A stretch of 54,731 bases of DNA from RGIG3102 sp964525015 (lineage in GTDB: Bacteria > Bacillota > Clostridia > Oscillospirales > Ruminococcaceae), in the NCBI GenBank assembly GCA_964525015.1, contig CAZGFY010000013.1, forward strand, positions 1 through 54,731, given 5' to 3'. Below the pieces are notes generated by a model. The model was not told the DNA's origin. It saw only the letters and a program-made list of their open reading frames with translations, and made no database searches. How positions within the stretch are numbered: position 1 is the first letter of the stretch; each line of letters starts with the position of its first letter. Both the position numbers and the translations under genes were made by a program. Below, one piece after another: positions 9,307 to 16,983 of this stretch.

Positions 9307-9338
9307 AAAAAATCCTATCAGTAATGATAGGATTTTTT
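9307..9338 (+). terminator. intrinsic terminator
   Basis: A perfect 14-bp stem (9307-9320 with 9325-9338) with loop GTAA ends in six T. It closes the plus-strand unit that ends with the DUF3006 gene. Confidence 0.88.
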
Positions 9339-9436
9339 ATGTTTACACTTTGTTAAAATAGATAGAATAAAAAATTAAAAATATTTATATATAATGAAAA
9401 TAAGAAAGTTTTTAATAAGAAAGGATGGATAAATTA

Positions 9437-10072
9437 ATGTTGAAAGATGTTTTAGTGGAAAGAAAAATATTTTTAAAAGAAAATCTTGGCGAAGAAGCTT
9501 TAAAAAATATAAAAAAATCAGCAAACAAATTAGTTGCCGAAGGGTATATTGCAAATATTGCCAAAAAAGGTTTTAAGATTCCAAAAGTTATTTTATTAAA
9601 TCATAAAGATGAAGAAGTGTATCTGTATGATGAAATAGCAAATAAAAAAACCATAATTAGCTTTTATCGTGGTTCATGGTGTCCGTTTTGCAATTTAGAG
9701 CTTGCAGAATATAGAAGATTGCTTAGAGATAATAAAGATATTAATATGATAGCCATTTCTCCAGAACTCCCAATTATAACAGAGCAATCTATGGTCAGCG
9801 ATAATTTACCATTTAAAGTGTTAAGCGATGTTGATAATCAATTAGCAAAAAAATTAAATCTTTGTTTTCATCTTCCTAAATATATGGAAAAAATGTATGA
9901 TTTTTTTAACATAGATTTAACAATGTCGCAAGGTAATACAGATAAAAACTTGCCAATCCCAGCCACATATGTGGTTGATGAAAATGGAATTATTTTAAAA
10001 GAATGGATTGATTTAGACTATACAAATAGAGCAGAACCAGAAGAGGTTATGCAGTTTATAAAATCTTTATAA
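9437..10072 (+). CDS. peroxiredoxin-like (AhpC/TSA-fold) protein
   Basis: A thioredoxin-fold protein of 211 residues. An N-terminal helical extension (about 1-45) precedes the redoxin domain with YRGSWCPFCNLEL. Cys82 is in the peroxidatic position, and Cys85 gives a CPFC pair instead of the classic TxxC of 2-Cys peroxiredoxins. The protein probably reduces peroxides or disulfides in the cytosol. I use the ATG at 9437: the upstream in-frame ATG at 9425 directly abuts the AAGG box and would leave no spacing. It is a single gene ending at a shared terminator. Confidence 0.82.
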   Translation: MLKDVLVERKIFLKENLGEEALKNIKKSANKLVAEGYIANIAKKGFKIPKVILLNHKDEEVYLYDEIANKKTIISFYRGSWCPFCNLELAEYRRLLRDNKDINMIAISPELPIITEQSMVSDNLPFKVLSDVDNQLAKKLNLCFHLPKYMEKMYDFFNIDLTMSQGNTDKNLPIPATYVVDENGIILKEWIDLDYTNRAEPEEVMQFIKSL

Positions 10073-10108
10073 AAATAAAGGAATGACTGTAGTCATTCCT
10101 TTATTTTT
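10071..10108. terminator. bidirectional intrinsic terminator
   Basis: A perfect 18-bp stem (10071-10088 with 10091-10108) with a two-base apex has A-runs on the left and T-runs on the right. It separates the convergent peroxiredoxin-like and lipid kinase genes. Confidence 0.87.
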
Positions 10109-10126
10109 TAATATCTTTGTTTTTAT

Positions 10127-11029
10127 TTATGGCAATATAAATTTTAAAGCAGATGGAATAATTTCAATTATAATATTTTTAAAATCAGCAATTTCTCCAT
10201 CATTTACAAAAGCTGTTTTGCTTTTAGATATAACTTCTAATTTTTTAGCAGTAAAATGTTTCATACTATTTTTTGTGTTTTCCATTTCAAATTGGTTTCC
10301 GTTTGAAATATTTTTAATAAAAGGAACAAGCCTTAATCTTGATGGAACTAAAACAAGGGATACATCCATAAGTCCATCAGAAATATTAGCATAAGGAGTT
10401 AGATAAAATCCACCGCCAGCGCTTATTCCGTTTCCAGCGCTCACCATTAGAAGTTTTCCATTATAAATTAATTTATTATCAATAAAAACTTCAAGTTCAC
10501 TGCCCATTTTTTTTGCTACATTATATGCTACAGATAAATTATATGCTCCCTTACTGCTAACTAAAGGGAGTTTTTTAAATTTTGGCATATCTGAGCCAAC
10601 GTTTGCGTCAAATCCGATGTTAATCATATTAATGCAGTATTCATTGTTTATTTTTAGTAAATCTATTAAAACAGTGCCTGCTTGCATTTGTTTTTCGATA
10701 TTAAGAAAGGTTTTTTTATCACTTTTAAAGTTTTTTATAAAATCATTTCCAGTTCCATTAGGAATAACGCCAACGCTTGCATTTTCATTTAAAATACAGC
10801 CGTTAACAATTTTATTTAAAGTTCCATCACCACCAACGGCGTAAAAGCGAACTTCTTCATTAGTGTTATTAAAAGATTTAACAAAGCTTGTTATCTCTTC
10901 GCCACTTTGGGAAATATGAATTAAAAACTCGTGCTTTAATTTTTTAGCCGATTTTTGAATATCGGTTATAAAGCTGTTTATCCTATCACTTTTTCCAGCT
11001 GCTGGATTAATAATAAATATGTGTTTCAT
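10127..11029 (-). CDS. diacylglycerol/YegS-type lipid kinase
   Basis: A 300-residue member of the diacylglycerol kinase catalytic-domain family. The nucleotide-binding motif GGDGTLN lies at residues 66-72, after the N-terminal INPAAGK stretch typical of the family. The C-terminal beta-sandwich domain is present, so the length is normal. The family transfers phosphate from ATP to diacylglycerol or related lipids and acts at the inner face of the membrane; in Firmicutes DgkB does this for lipoteichoic acid lipid recycling. Which lipid is used here cannot be read from the sequence. It is a single-gene unit. Confidence 0.87.
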   Translation of the reverse strand: MKHIFIINPAAGKSDRINSFITDIQKSAKKLKHEFLIHISQSGEEITSFVKSFNNTNEEVRFYAVGGDGTLNKIVNGCILNENASVGVIPNGTGNDFIKNFKSDKKTFLNIEKQMQAGTVLIDLLKINNEYCINMINIGFDANVGSDMPKFKKLPLVSSKGAYNLSVAYNVAKKMGSELEVFIDNKLIYNGKLLMVSAGNGISAGGGFYLTPYANISDGLMDVSLVLVPSRLRLVPFIKNISNGNQFEMENTKNSMKHFTAKKLEVISKSKTAFVNDGEIADFKNIIIEIIPSALKFILP

Positions 11030-11157
11030 AAAAATATCCTTAAAAAAATAAATATATATATATTTTAAAGGGAATTAGTGAAAAAATCAAGAATTATATA
11101 GAAAAAAATAATTTTAAATGCTATACTTTTAAATAACAGAAAGAGGAGGGAAAAAAT

Positions 11158-11619
11158 ATGAATATTGCAGTAATTAATACGCCAATAGGCTATCTTCAAT
11201 TTGAAGAGGAAAATAAAGAGATAACTCAAATTTTTCATATAGGAAGTAAGGGGGTTGATATTGAGCCAACTACCCCACTTTTAAAAATTGCAGTAAAAGA
11301 ATTTGAAGATTACTTTAATGGCAGTTTAAAAAAATTCACATTTAAGATGAATCCAAAAGGAACTGATTTTCAAAAGCAGGTTTGGGAAAATCTTTTAAAT
11401 CTAGATTTTGGAAAAACAATTTCATATAAAGAACTAGCAATTCAATCTGGAAAGCCAAACGCAGCAAGGGCTGTTGGCTCTGCTATGAGAAAAAATCCAA
11501 TAGTAATAGCAATTCCTTGCCATAGAGTTGTGCCGTCTAGTGGGAAATTAGGAAACTATTCAGCAGGTGGCACTGCAAATAAAGATTGGCTATTAACCTT
11601 TGAAAATCAAAATTTATAA
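11158..11619 (+). CDS. ogt: methylated-DNA--protein-cysteine methyltransferase
   Basis: Suicide DNA repair protein that transfers the methyl group from O6-methylguanine in DNA to its own cysteine. The 153-residue protein has the active-site motif PCHRV with Cys121 as acceptor, and the helix-turn-helix region around 89-112 (SYKELAIQSGKPNAARAVG) that inserts the recognition helix. The length fits the Ogt type, without an Ada domain. AGAGGAGGG gives a strong start at 11158. A small membrane protein gene follows 78 nt downstream. Confidence 0.95.
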   Translation: MNIAVINTPIGYLQFEEENKEITQIFHIGSKGVDIEPTTPLLKIAVKEFEDYFNGSLKKFTFKMNPKGTDFQKQVWENLLNLDFGKTISYKELAIQSGKPNAARAVGSAMRKNPIVIAIPCHRVVPSSGKLGNYSAGGTANKDWLLTFENQNL

Positions 11620-11697
11620 CAAAAAATAGGTGGAATATTAAACGCTGAAAACTGAAATAAGGAATATTGTTTATATAGTAGATAGGAGAAAGAAGGA

Positions 11698-11886
11698 ATG
11701 AAAAAAATAGTATTAGTTAAGTTGTTACTATCAGTAGCATTTGTTTTAATGATAATAGGCTCTATTTTTACAGCCATAGCTCCAAAAAATATATTTATAG
11801 GGATTGGCTTTTATATCGCTAGTATTATCGTTACATTTGTTTCTATATTTCCTTTGATTAAGCATATTAAAGAAAAAAGGCAATAA
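11698..11886 (+). CDS. small two-span membrane protein
   Basis: A 62-residue protein with two hydrophobic segments (about 5-28 and 32-53) and a short basic C-terminal tail (KHIKEKRQ). The ATG has AGGAGAAAGAAGG upstream, so it is probably translated. I recognise no family. It sits alone between ogt and a bidirectional terminator. Confidence 0.6.
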   Translation: MKKIVLVKLLLSVAFVLMIIGSIFTAIAPKNIFIGIGFYIASIIVTFVSIFPLIKHIKEKRQ

Positions 11887-11916
11887 ACACAAAATAAGCA
11901 TACCCCACACAAACTA

Positions 11917-11955
11917 AAACTACCAATATCAATTAAAAAATGATATTGGTAGTTT
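11917..11955. terminator. bidirectional intrinsic terminator
   Basis: A perfect 15-bp stem (11917-11931 with 11941-11955) with a 9-nt A-rich loop is followed by ATTTTTTTT on the plus strand. It ends the 62-residue gene and probably also the convergent PAP2 gene. Confidence 0.85.
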
Positions 11956-11982
11956 ATTTTTTTACAATTAAATATATTAAAT

Positions 11983-12849
11983 TTATAACTTATTTTTTTT
12001 AAGCTTTAATTTTGCGTCTTTTGGCATATAAAGCCTTTCGTATAATGAAGATAAAATCATAAATAAAAATGTCATTAAAATTATGCTTGCCATAGTGTCG
12101 CTTAAAAAATGCCTGCCCATCATCATTCGTGTTAAAGCCATTGTAAAAGCATAGCCATAAGCAATTACAAACATAAGGGTTTGCTTTCCTTTGAATATCT
12201 CAAAAATAAAAGGGAATAAAAGTATCACAGTTATGCCCATTGCAGCCCCAACGTGCCCTGATGGAAAAGAATTGCCGCCAGAAAAGAAATCAGGCTGATA
12301 CCAAGGAGTATACTTAAATTCGCTCGAAAGCGTTACGATATCTGCATATCTATCTCGCCCAAAAACATATTTTAGCCCATAAATAACTATGCTTTCACCA
12401 ATTAAAAACATAATTGAAAAAGCAGAAAGCGAAAGGGCATTTCTAATATTTTTTTTAGGTGCATAACGTATACATAGATAAACAAGACTTGCTAGAATTC
12501 CAGCAAAAACCCCTGTTGTATAAGGGTCTAGCCTAGTTAATTGCCCATAGTCCATCATAATATCAATACCTACATACATAGGAAGAACAAAAGAAAGAAA
12601 CAATGTTCCGAGTGAGAAAATAAAAAGCGGAAAAGAATTTTTACTTCTTTTAATCATGCATGATGCAAAAAAAGGAACAAATGCATATAAAGGAAAGCTC
12701 CCAAAAGCTGCTAAAAAAACAGCAAAGAAATTATCGGGATTATATAGATACTCTGTAATCTCATAATCATAAAATGCCCCAACGCCCATTAAAATAAATG
12801 AAATAGTGAGTACTGCTAAATAATGATACCTGTAATGTTTATTTATCAT
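11983..12849 (-). CDS. PAP2-family membrane phosphatase
   Basis: A 288-residue integral membrane protein with about six or seven spans. It carries the three PAP2/phosphatidic acid phosphatase motifs: KYVFGRDR (KxxxxxxR), PSGH, and RMMMGRHFLSD (RxxxxxHxxxD). The catalytic site is expected on the outer side of the membrane. Possible substrates are lipid phosphates such as phosphatidate, phosphatidylglycerol phosphate or undecaprenyl diphosphate; the sequence does not choose between them. It is a single-gene unit. Confidence 0.87.
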   Translation of the reverse strand: MINKHYRYHYLAVLTISFILMGVGAFYDYEITEYLYNPDNFFAVFLAAFGSFPLYAFVPFFASCMIKRSKNSFPLFIFSLGTLFLSFVLPMYVGIDIMMDYGQLTRLDPYTTGVFAGILASLVYLCIRYAPKKNIRNALSLSAFSIMFLIGESIVIYGLKYVFGRDRYADIVTLSSEFKYTPWYQPDFFSGGNSFPSGHVGAAMGITVILLFPFIFEIFKGKQTLMFVIAYGYAFTMALTRMMMGRHFLSDTMASIILMTFLFMILSSLYERLYMPKDAKLKLKKNKL

Positions 12850-12970
12850 AAATTAAAAAAATACCTCGAAAAAACAAAATCCTTTTTATAAAAATTAAAA
12901 AGGTATATAACTATATTACTAATAAAATATTTCTAAGTCAATATAAAAATAAAATAAGTATCAACAATTT

Positions 12971-13017
12971 AATGCCAAAATCTTTTAATCAAAGCTAGTT
13001 TAAAAGAATTTGGCATT
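12971..13017 (-). terminator. probable terminator of the lipoprotein gene
   Basis: An 18-bp inverted repeat (12971-12988 with 13000-13017) with one mismatch lies in the 278-nt gap between the PAP2 and lipoprotein genes, downstream of the lipoprotein on the minus strand. The T-run after it is interrupted, so efficiency is uncertain. I see nothing else in the gap. Confidence 0.55.
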
Positions 13018-13127
13018 GTTTATTTTAAAATAATCTATAAATTACGACCTATTTATAAGCAATGTTTTGAATATAATATTGCTCAAAAAGGAAAATTGAA
13101 TTTTATTTACTTTTAGATAATATAAAA

Positions 13128-13988
13128 TTATCTAGTGCTCTCATATGCATTTTGAAGTGCAAGCATAATATTAGCAGTATCAATAGTAACGCTGGCAGTT
13201 AAATCATTTTTCCAGTTTTCTGCATTTGGATTTAAAGTGTCGCTATCATCTTCCATCATAGAAGATGAGTTTGTGTTTTGGGTGCTATCTAAAGAGTTAT
13301 CCATAGAAGCAGTATCAGTAGAATTATTATCTATTATAGGAGTGCTATTTTCATCTTCTGTAATTTCAAGTGCATAGTTTTCATTAGATGATATAGAACG
13401 GCCATTGCCGATAATATCTCCTGTAACAGTGCCACCATCGTATCCATAAGGCATTACGTCTGAATAATTTGAATAATAATCATAGGTTTCATCATAAGCA
13501 TAATTGTTGTAACTGCTCCTAGCTTTTGCATTTGGAGAAGATAAAAATGTTGTAATATTTTTTCCAATCATATAATCTTCAAGTGCATCAATTTGTTCAT
13601 ACCACTCTTTTCCAATAGGGCTGGCTTCCTTCATTCCATAATTATCCCCAAGCTCTTTTTTTGAAATTACTTCACCTGAAACATAATTTGAAAATTGTCC
13701 CATTTCATCAAAATAAATGCTAGTTTCAACTTCGTCTATTTCAATTTCTTGAATTATACCATTTTCATCAGTAATATAAGTTAAAAAAGTTGTGCTAATA
13801 TTGGATAAACCAAGTTCGGAATTTTTTGAGCCGTAACTTTCTTGAGTTGTTGTATAACTGCCCATTTTATAAGAATAACTGTCGTAATTTACTAAATCAC
13901 CACTAATCATATTATCATCTTCACTTTGACATGCAGTTAAAGAAATAATACTAGCGGATAATAGTAAAAGTGCTATCGCTTTTTTCAT
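13128..13988 (-). CDS. secreted lipoprotein, unknown function
   Basis: A 286-residue protein with a lipoprotein signal peptide: a basic start, hydrophobic residues 4-18 and the lipobox LTAC with Cys20. A folded N-terminal part (about 30-160) includes the segment TDENGIIQEIEIDE and a 'GKEWYEQIDALEDYMIGK' stretch. A Tyr/Asn/Ser-rich linker (about 160-255) follows, then a short conserved-looking end (ASVTIDTANIMLALQNAYE). The first and last parts recall FMN-binding-domain lipoproteins of Clostridia, but the FMN threonine motif is not seen. It is a single-gene unit. Confidence 0.72.
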   Translation of the reverse strand: MKKAIALLLLSASIISLTACQSEDDNMISGDLVNYDSYSYKMGSYTTTQESYGSKNSELGLSNISTTFLTYITDENGIIQEIEIDEVETSIYFDEMGQFSNYVSGEVISKKELGDNYGMKEASPIGKEWYEQIDALEDYMIGKNITTFLSSPNAKARSSYNNYAYDETYDYYSNYSDVMPYGYDGGTVTGDIIGNGRSISSNENYALEITEDENSTPIIDNNSTDTASMDNSLDSTQNTNSSSMMEDDSDTLNPNAENWKNDLTASVTIDTANIMLALQNAYESTR

Positions 13989-14063
13989 ATTTATAATATT
14001 CCTTTCTTTTTTAAGCTTAATATAAACAAAAAATATAAAAATATACTAAAGTATTAAAAAATC

Positions 14064-14092
14064 TTGAAGAATTTAGCGTTGTATACTATAAT
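14064..14092 (+). promoter_or_regulatory. promoter of the aldo/keto reductase gene
   Basis: TTGAAG (14064-14069), a 17-bp spacer and a perfect TATAAT (14087-14092) stand 34 nt before the start codon. Confidence 0.72.
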
Positions 14093-14125
14093 TAAAGTAT
14101 TAATTATTGTAAAGGAGTATAAATT

Positions 14126-15142
14126 ATGAGTTACAGAACGTTAGGCAGAACAGGTCTTGATGTGGCAGTTATTTCTTTTGGTGGAATTCCAATTCAAAGA
14201 GACACAAAAGAAAATACAAAACAAGTTGTGGATAAATTAGAAGAATATGGAATGAACTATATTGATACAGCAAGGGGATACACTGTTTCAGAAGAGTTTT
14301 TAGGGAATGCTTTAATAGGCAGAAGAGAAAAATTTATTATAGCAACTAAGAGTATGTCAAGAGATTACGAGGCTATGAAAAAAGATGTTGAAATAAGCCT
14401 TACAAATCTTCAAACAGATTACATAGATATCTATCAGTTCCATAATTTAAAATCAGAAGATGTAGACGCTGTTTTTTCAGAAAACGGGGCGTATAAGGCA
14501 TTAAAAGAGGCAAAAGACGCAAAAAAAATCGGATTTATAGGCGCAACATTTCATAATGTTTCAGCAATGGAAAAAGCAATAGATGAATTTGGCGATGTGA
14601 TTGACACAGTTATGTTTCCATATAATATAGTTGAAGTTCACGGACACGATGTGCTAAAAAAAGCAAAAGAAAAAGGAATAGGCACTATTGCTATGAAATC
14701 TCTAGCAGGCGGAAATCTAGAAAACTATGATTTAGCTTTAAGATTTATCGAGGAAAGCGGAGTTATCGATGTACAAATCCCAGGAATGGGAAATGTTGAA
14801 GAAGTTGATTGCAATGCAAGAGTTTATAAAAATCTTTCGCCTTTATCTGATGAAGAAAAAGAAGAAGTTTTAAAAATAAGAAAAGAACTTGGAAATGAAT
14901 TTTGCAGAAGATGTGGCTACTGCTTGCCTTGCACCGCTGGAATAAATATCCCATCAAGCTTTGTTTTAAGAAATTATCTAAAGAAATATGAGGGGCTTTC
15001 AGATTGGGCAAAAGGTAGATACAATGCAATGGCAGTAACTGCAAAGGATTGTATCGAATGTAAAATGTGTGAGCCGAGATGTCCTTATAATCTACCGATA
15101 ATAAAAATGCTAAAAGAAGTTGCGATAGCATTTGAAGAATAA
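14126..15142 (+). CDS. aldo/keto reductase with 2x[4Fe-4S] ferredoxin domain
   Basis: A 338-residue fusion of an NAD(P)H-type aldo/keto reductase barrel (about 1-245) and a C-terminal ferredoxin-like domain. The catalytic tetrad is visible as Asp47, Tyr52, Lys75 and His106. Two cysteine clusters, CRRCGYCLPC and CIECKMCEPRCP, are suited to hold two 4Fe-4S clusters. This architecture is common in anaerobic Firmicutes and suggests electron exchange with ferredoxin or rubredoxin-like partners; the substrate is unknown. AAAGGAG precedes the ATG, and a promoter and terminator frame it as a single gene. Confidence 0.9.
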   Translation: MSYRTLGRTGLDVAVISFGGIPIQRDTKENTKQVVDKLEEYGMNYIDTARGYTVSEEFLGNALIGRREKFIIATKSMSRDYEAMKKDVEISLTNLQTDYIDIYQFHNLKSEDVDAVFSENGAYKALKEAKDAKKIGFIGATFHNVSAMEKAIDEFGDVIDTVMFPYNIVEVHGHDVLKKAKEKGIGTIAMKSLAGGNLENYDLALRFIEESGVIDVQIPGMGNVEEVDCNARVYKNLSPLSDEEKEEVLKIRKELGNEFCRRCGYCLPCTAGINIPSSFVLRNYLKKYEGLSDWAKGRYNAMAVTAKDCIECKMCEPRCPYNLPIIKMLKEVAIAFEE

Positions 15143-15181
15143 AAAATATGATGAAGTGATTTTTTCACTTCATCATATTTT
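15143..15181. terminator. bidirectional intrinsic terminator
   Basis: A perfect 17-bp stem (15143-15159 with 15165-15181) has a T-only loop and A/T flanks. It separates the convergent aldo/keto reductase and cca genes and overlaps the cca stop region. Confidence 0.85.
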
Positions 15182-16508
15182 ATTTGTATTCAGTATTTAA
15201 ATAGGATAGGATATCTTCCTTTTTGTTTTCTAGTTTTTCATTAATAACTAAGAATAAAACTCTATTTAAAATGGTTTTTATCTCTGTTTTATGTATATGA
15301 AAAGCTTGTAAATCATCCCCTTTAATTGAAAGCTGGGATAATTTATAGCACTCATTATTTTTTATAATTTCTTTTGCAAGGCATTTTATATTATTATATT
15401 TTTCTAAATTATAGCTAGTGTTTTTAGTTTTTGATTTATCATCAGCAATTTTAAAATCTATAAAAGTAAAAAATAAATCTTCAGAAAATCTATTTAATAA
15501 TAGCTTAATATTTTTTTTATCGCAATTAATTTTATCGTTATGATTATTAACAATCATATAAATATCATTAATAGCTTTATTGCTTATCCCTTTATTAACT
15601 AAAATTTTTTTTAAGTACTGTGCACTAAATTCTTGATGATTATAAAAATGGCTAGTACCGTTTTTATCGTTAGTTTTTGTGTATAATTTGCCGACATCGT
15701 GAAAAAGTGCAGATAAGCGAGAAATTAAATCAGGATTTGAATTTTTTAAAACTAATGCTGTGTGATTTAATAAGGTGTAGTGATGATAAGGGGTGTTTTG
15801 ATTAAAATCTCTCATAGTAAATAAAAATGGAAATATTACAGACAGTATATCGCAGTATAAGGTTATCGCCTTGTCGGGGTTTTCTAAGAGCAGAATTTTG
15901 ATGATTTCTTTGTAAATCCTTGTAGGCGAAATAGAAGATAGCAAATAAGCGTTTTCTTTCATAGATGTAAAAGTTGCAGGCTCTACTTCAAATCCAAGCT
16001 TTACGGAAAATCTAATGGCTCTAAGAATGCGAATAGGGTCTTCTGTAAATCTATCATCAGCATTTCCAATTGTTTTTAAAATTTTGCTATCTAAATCATT
16101 TAAAGAATTATAATAATCAATTAATCCGTCTTTTAAAGAATAGGCAAGGCAGTTTATAGAAAAATCTCGCCTTTTTAAATCTTCTTTTAAGCTGCAAACT
16201 GAGAAAATTTCATCGGGGTGGCGATTATCTGAATATTTTCCATCTTTTCTAAAAGAGGTTATTTGAATTTCTTTATTTTCTATTATAACGCTTAAAGAAG
16301 AAAATTTTATCCCAGTTTCTATTACTTTATAATCTTTAAAAACTTCTTTTATATTGTTAGGTAAGGCGTTTGTTGTTATATCAATATCATAAGAAGGGAT
16401 ACCTAAAATGCTATCTCTTAAAAATCCTCCAACTATAAAAGCGGAAAATCCAGCGTTTTTTAATTTTGTAAGGGCAGTTATGCCATATGAAGGTATTTGA
16501 ATATTCAT
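15180..16508 (-). CDS. cca: CCA tRNA nucleotidyltransferase
   Basis: Adds or repairs the 3'-CCA of tRNAs. The 442-residue protein has the class II nucleotidyltransferase head with GGFLRD (27-32) and the metal-binding DID (41-43), the RRDFSINCLAYS motif near residue 113, the RNA-binding domain with EDPIRILRAIRF, and a C-terminal HD domain (SALFHDVGKL). The HD domain suggests added phosphohydrolase capacity, or may be structural. It is downstream of rubredoxin, but a terminator hairpin lies between them, so it may have its own promoter. Confidence 0.93.
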   Translation of the reverse strand: MNIQIPSYGITALTKLKNAGFSAFIVGGFLRDSILGIPSYDIDITTNALPNNIKEVFKDYKVIETGIKFSSLSVIIENKEIQITSFRKDGKYSDNRHPDEIFSVCSLKEDLKRRDFSINCLAYSLKDGLIDYYNSLNDLDSKILKTIGNADDRFTEDPIRILRAIRFSVKLGFEVEPATFTSMKENAYLLSSISPTRIYKEIIKILLLENPDKAITLYCDILSVIFPFLFTMRDFNQNTPYHHYTLLNHTALVLKNSNPDLISRLSALFHDVGKLYTKTNDKNGTSHFYNHQEFSAQYLKKILVNKGISNKAINDIYMIVNNHNDKINCDKKNIKLLLNRFSEDLFFTFIDFKIADDKSKTKNTSYNLEKYNNIKCLAKEIIKNNECYKLSQLSIKGDDLQAFHIHKTEIKTILNRVLFLVINEKLENKKEDILSYLNTEYK

Positions 16509-16534
16509 AAATATAATAAATCCTTTTATAAAAA

Positions 16535-16562
16535 ATTAAAGGCTGAAATTTCAGCCTTTAAT
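16535..16562 (-). terminator. intrinsic terminator of rubredoxin
   Basis: A perfect 28-base palindrome (16535-16548 with 16549-16562) is followed on the minus strand by a run of six T. It lies just after the rubredoxin stop. Confidence 0.8.
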
Positions 16563-16580
16563 TAATGCTTTAATTTAAAG

Positions 16581-16742
16581 TTAGTCTGCGATTTCAAATT
16601 GATCTTTGCCAACTCCGCATAATGGGCATGCAAAATCTTCGCTTAATTCTTCAAAAGGTGTTCCAGCAGGGATACCTAATTCTTCATCGCCAAGTTCTTC
16701 ATCATAAATCCAAGCACAAACTACACATCCGTATTTTGCCAT
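16581..16742 (-). CDS. rubredoxin
   Basis: A 53-residue one-iron electron carrier. The iron ligands are Cys6 and Cys9 (CVVC) and Cys39 and Cys42 (CPLC), with the usual aromatic core (Tyr4, Trp11, Tyr13). In anaerobes rubredoxin feeds oxygen and peroxide reductases. The frame stays open upstream, but the ATG at 16742 is right: AAAAGGAGAG lies 7 nt before it and rubredoxins start here. It has its own promoter and terminator. Confidence 0.95.
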   Translation of the reverse strand: MAKYGCVVCAWIYDEELGDEELGIPAGTPFEELSEDFACPLCGVGKDQFEIAD

Positions 16743-16779
16743 AAGTAATCTCTCCTTTTCAAAAAGTTTTGTTATCTCG

Positions 16780-16808
16780 ATTTTATTACTCAAATTGATA
16801 TTTGTCAA
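16780..16808 (-). promoter_or_regulatory. promoter of rubredoxin
   Basis: On the minus strand a perfect TTGACA (16803-16808), a 17-bp spacer and TAAAAT (16780-16785) stand about 37 nt before the start codon. Confidence 0.78.
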
Positions 16809-16903
16809 TAGCAAAAAAGAGTATTTTTTGTGATAATAATTTGTTTGTATAACTTTGCTAAAAATTAATGCATAAAAAAGCTAAAATAATATTAAATAGA
16901 TAA

Positions 16904-16932
16904 TTGAAATCTATATAAAGTAGTGATATAAT
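16904..16932 (+). promoter_or_regulatory. promoter of the DUF1846 gene
   Basis: TTGAAA (16904-16909), a 17-bp spacer and a perfect TATAAT (16927-16932) stand about 50 nt before the GTG start. Confidence 0.75.
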
Positions 16933-16983
16933 TTTATAGTATTTTTAAAAACGAGAAAAAGAGAGAAAGAAGGTGTAGTATAA

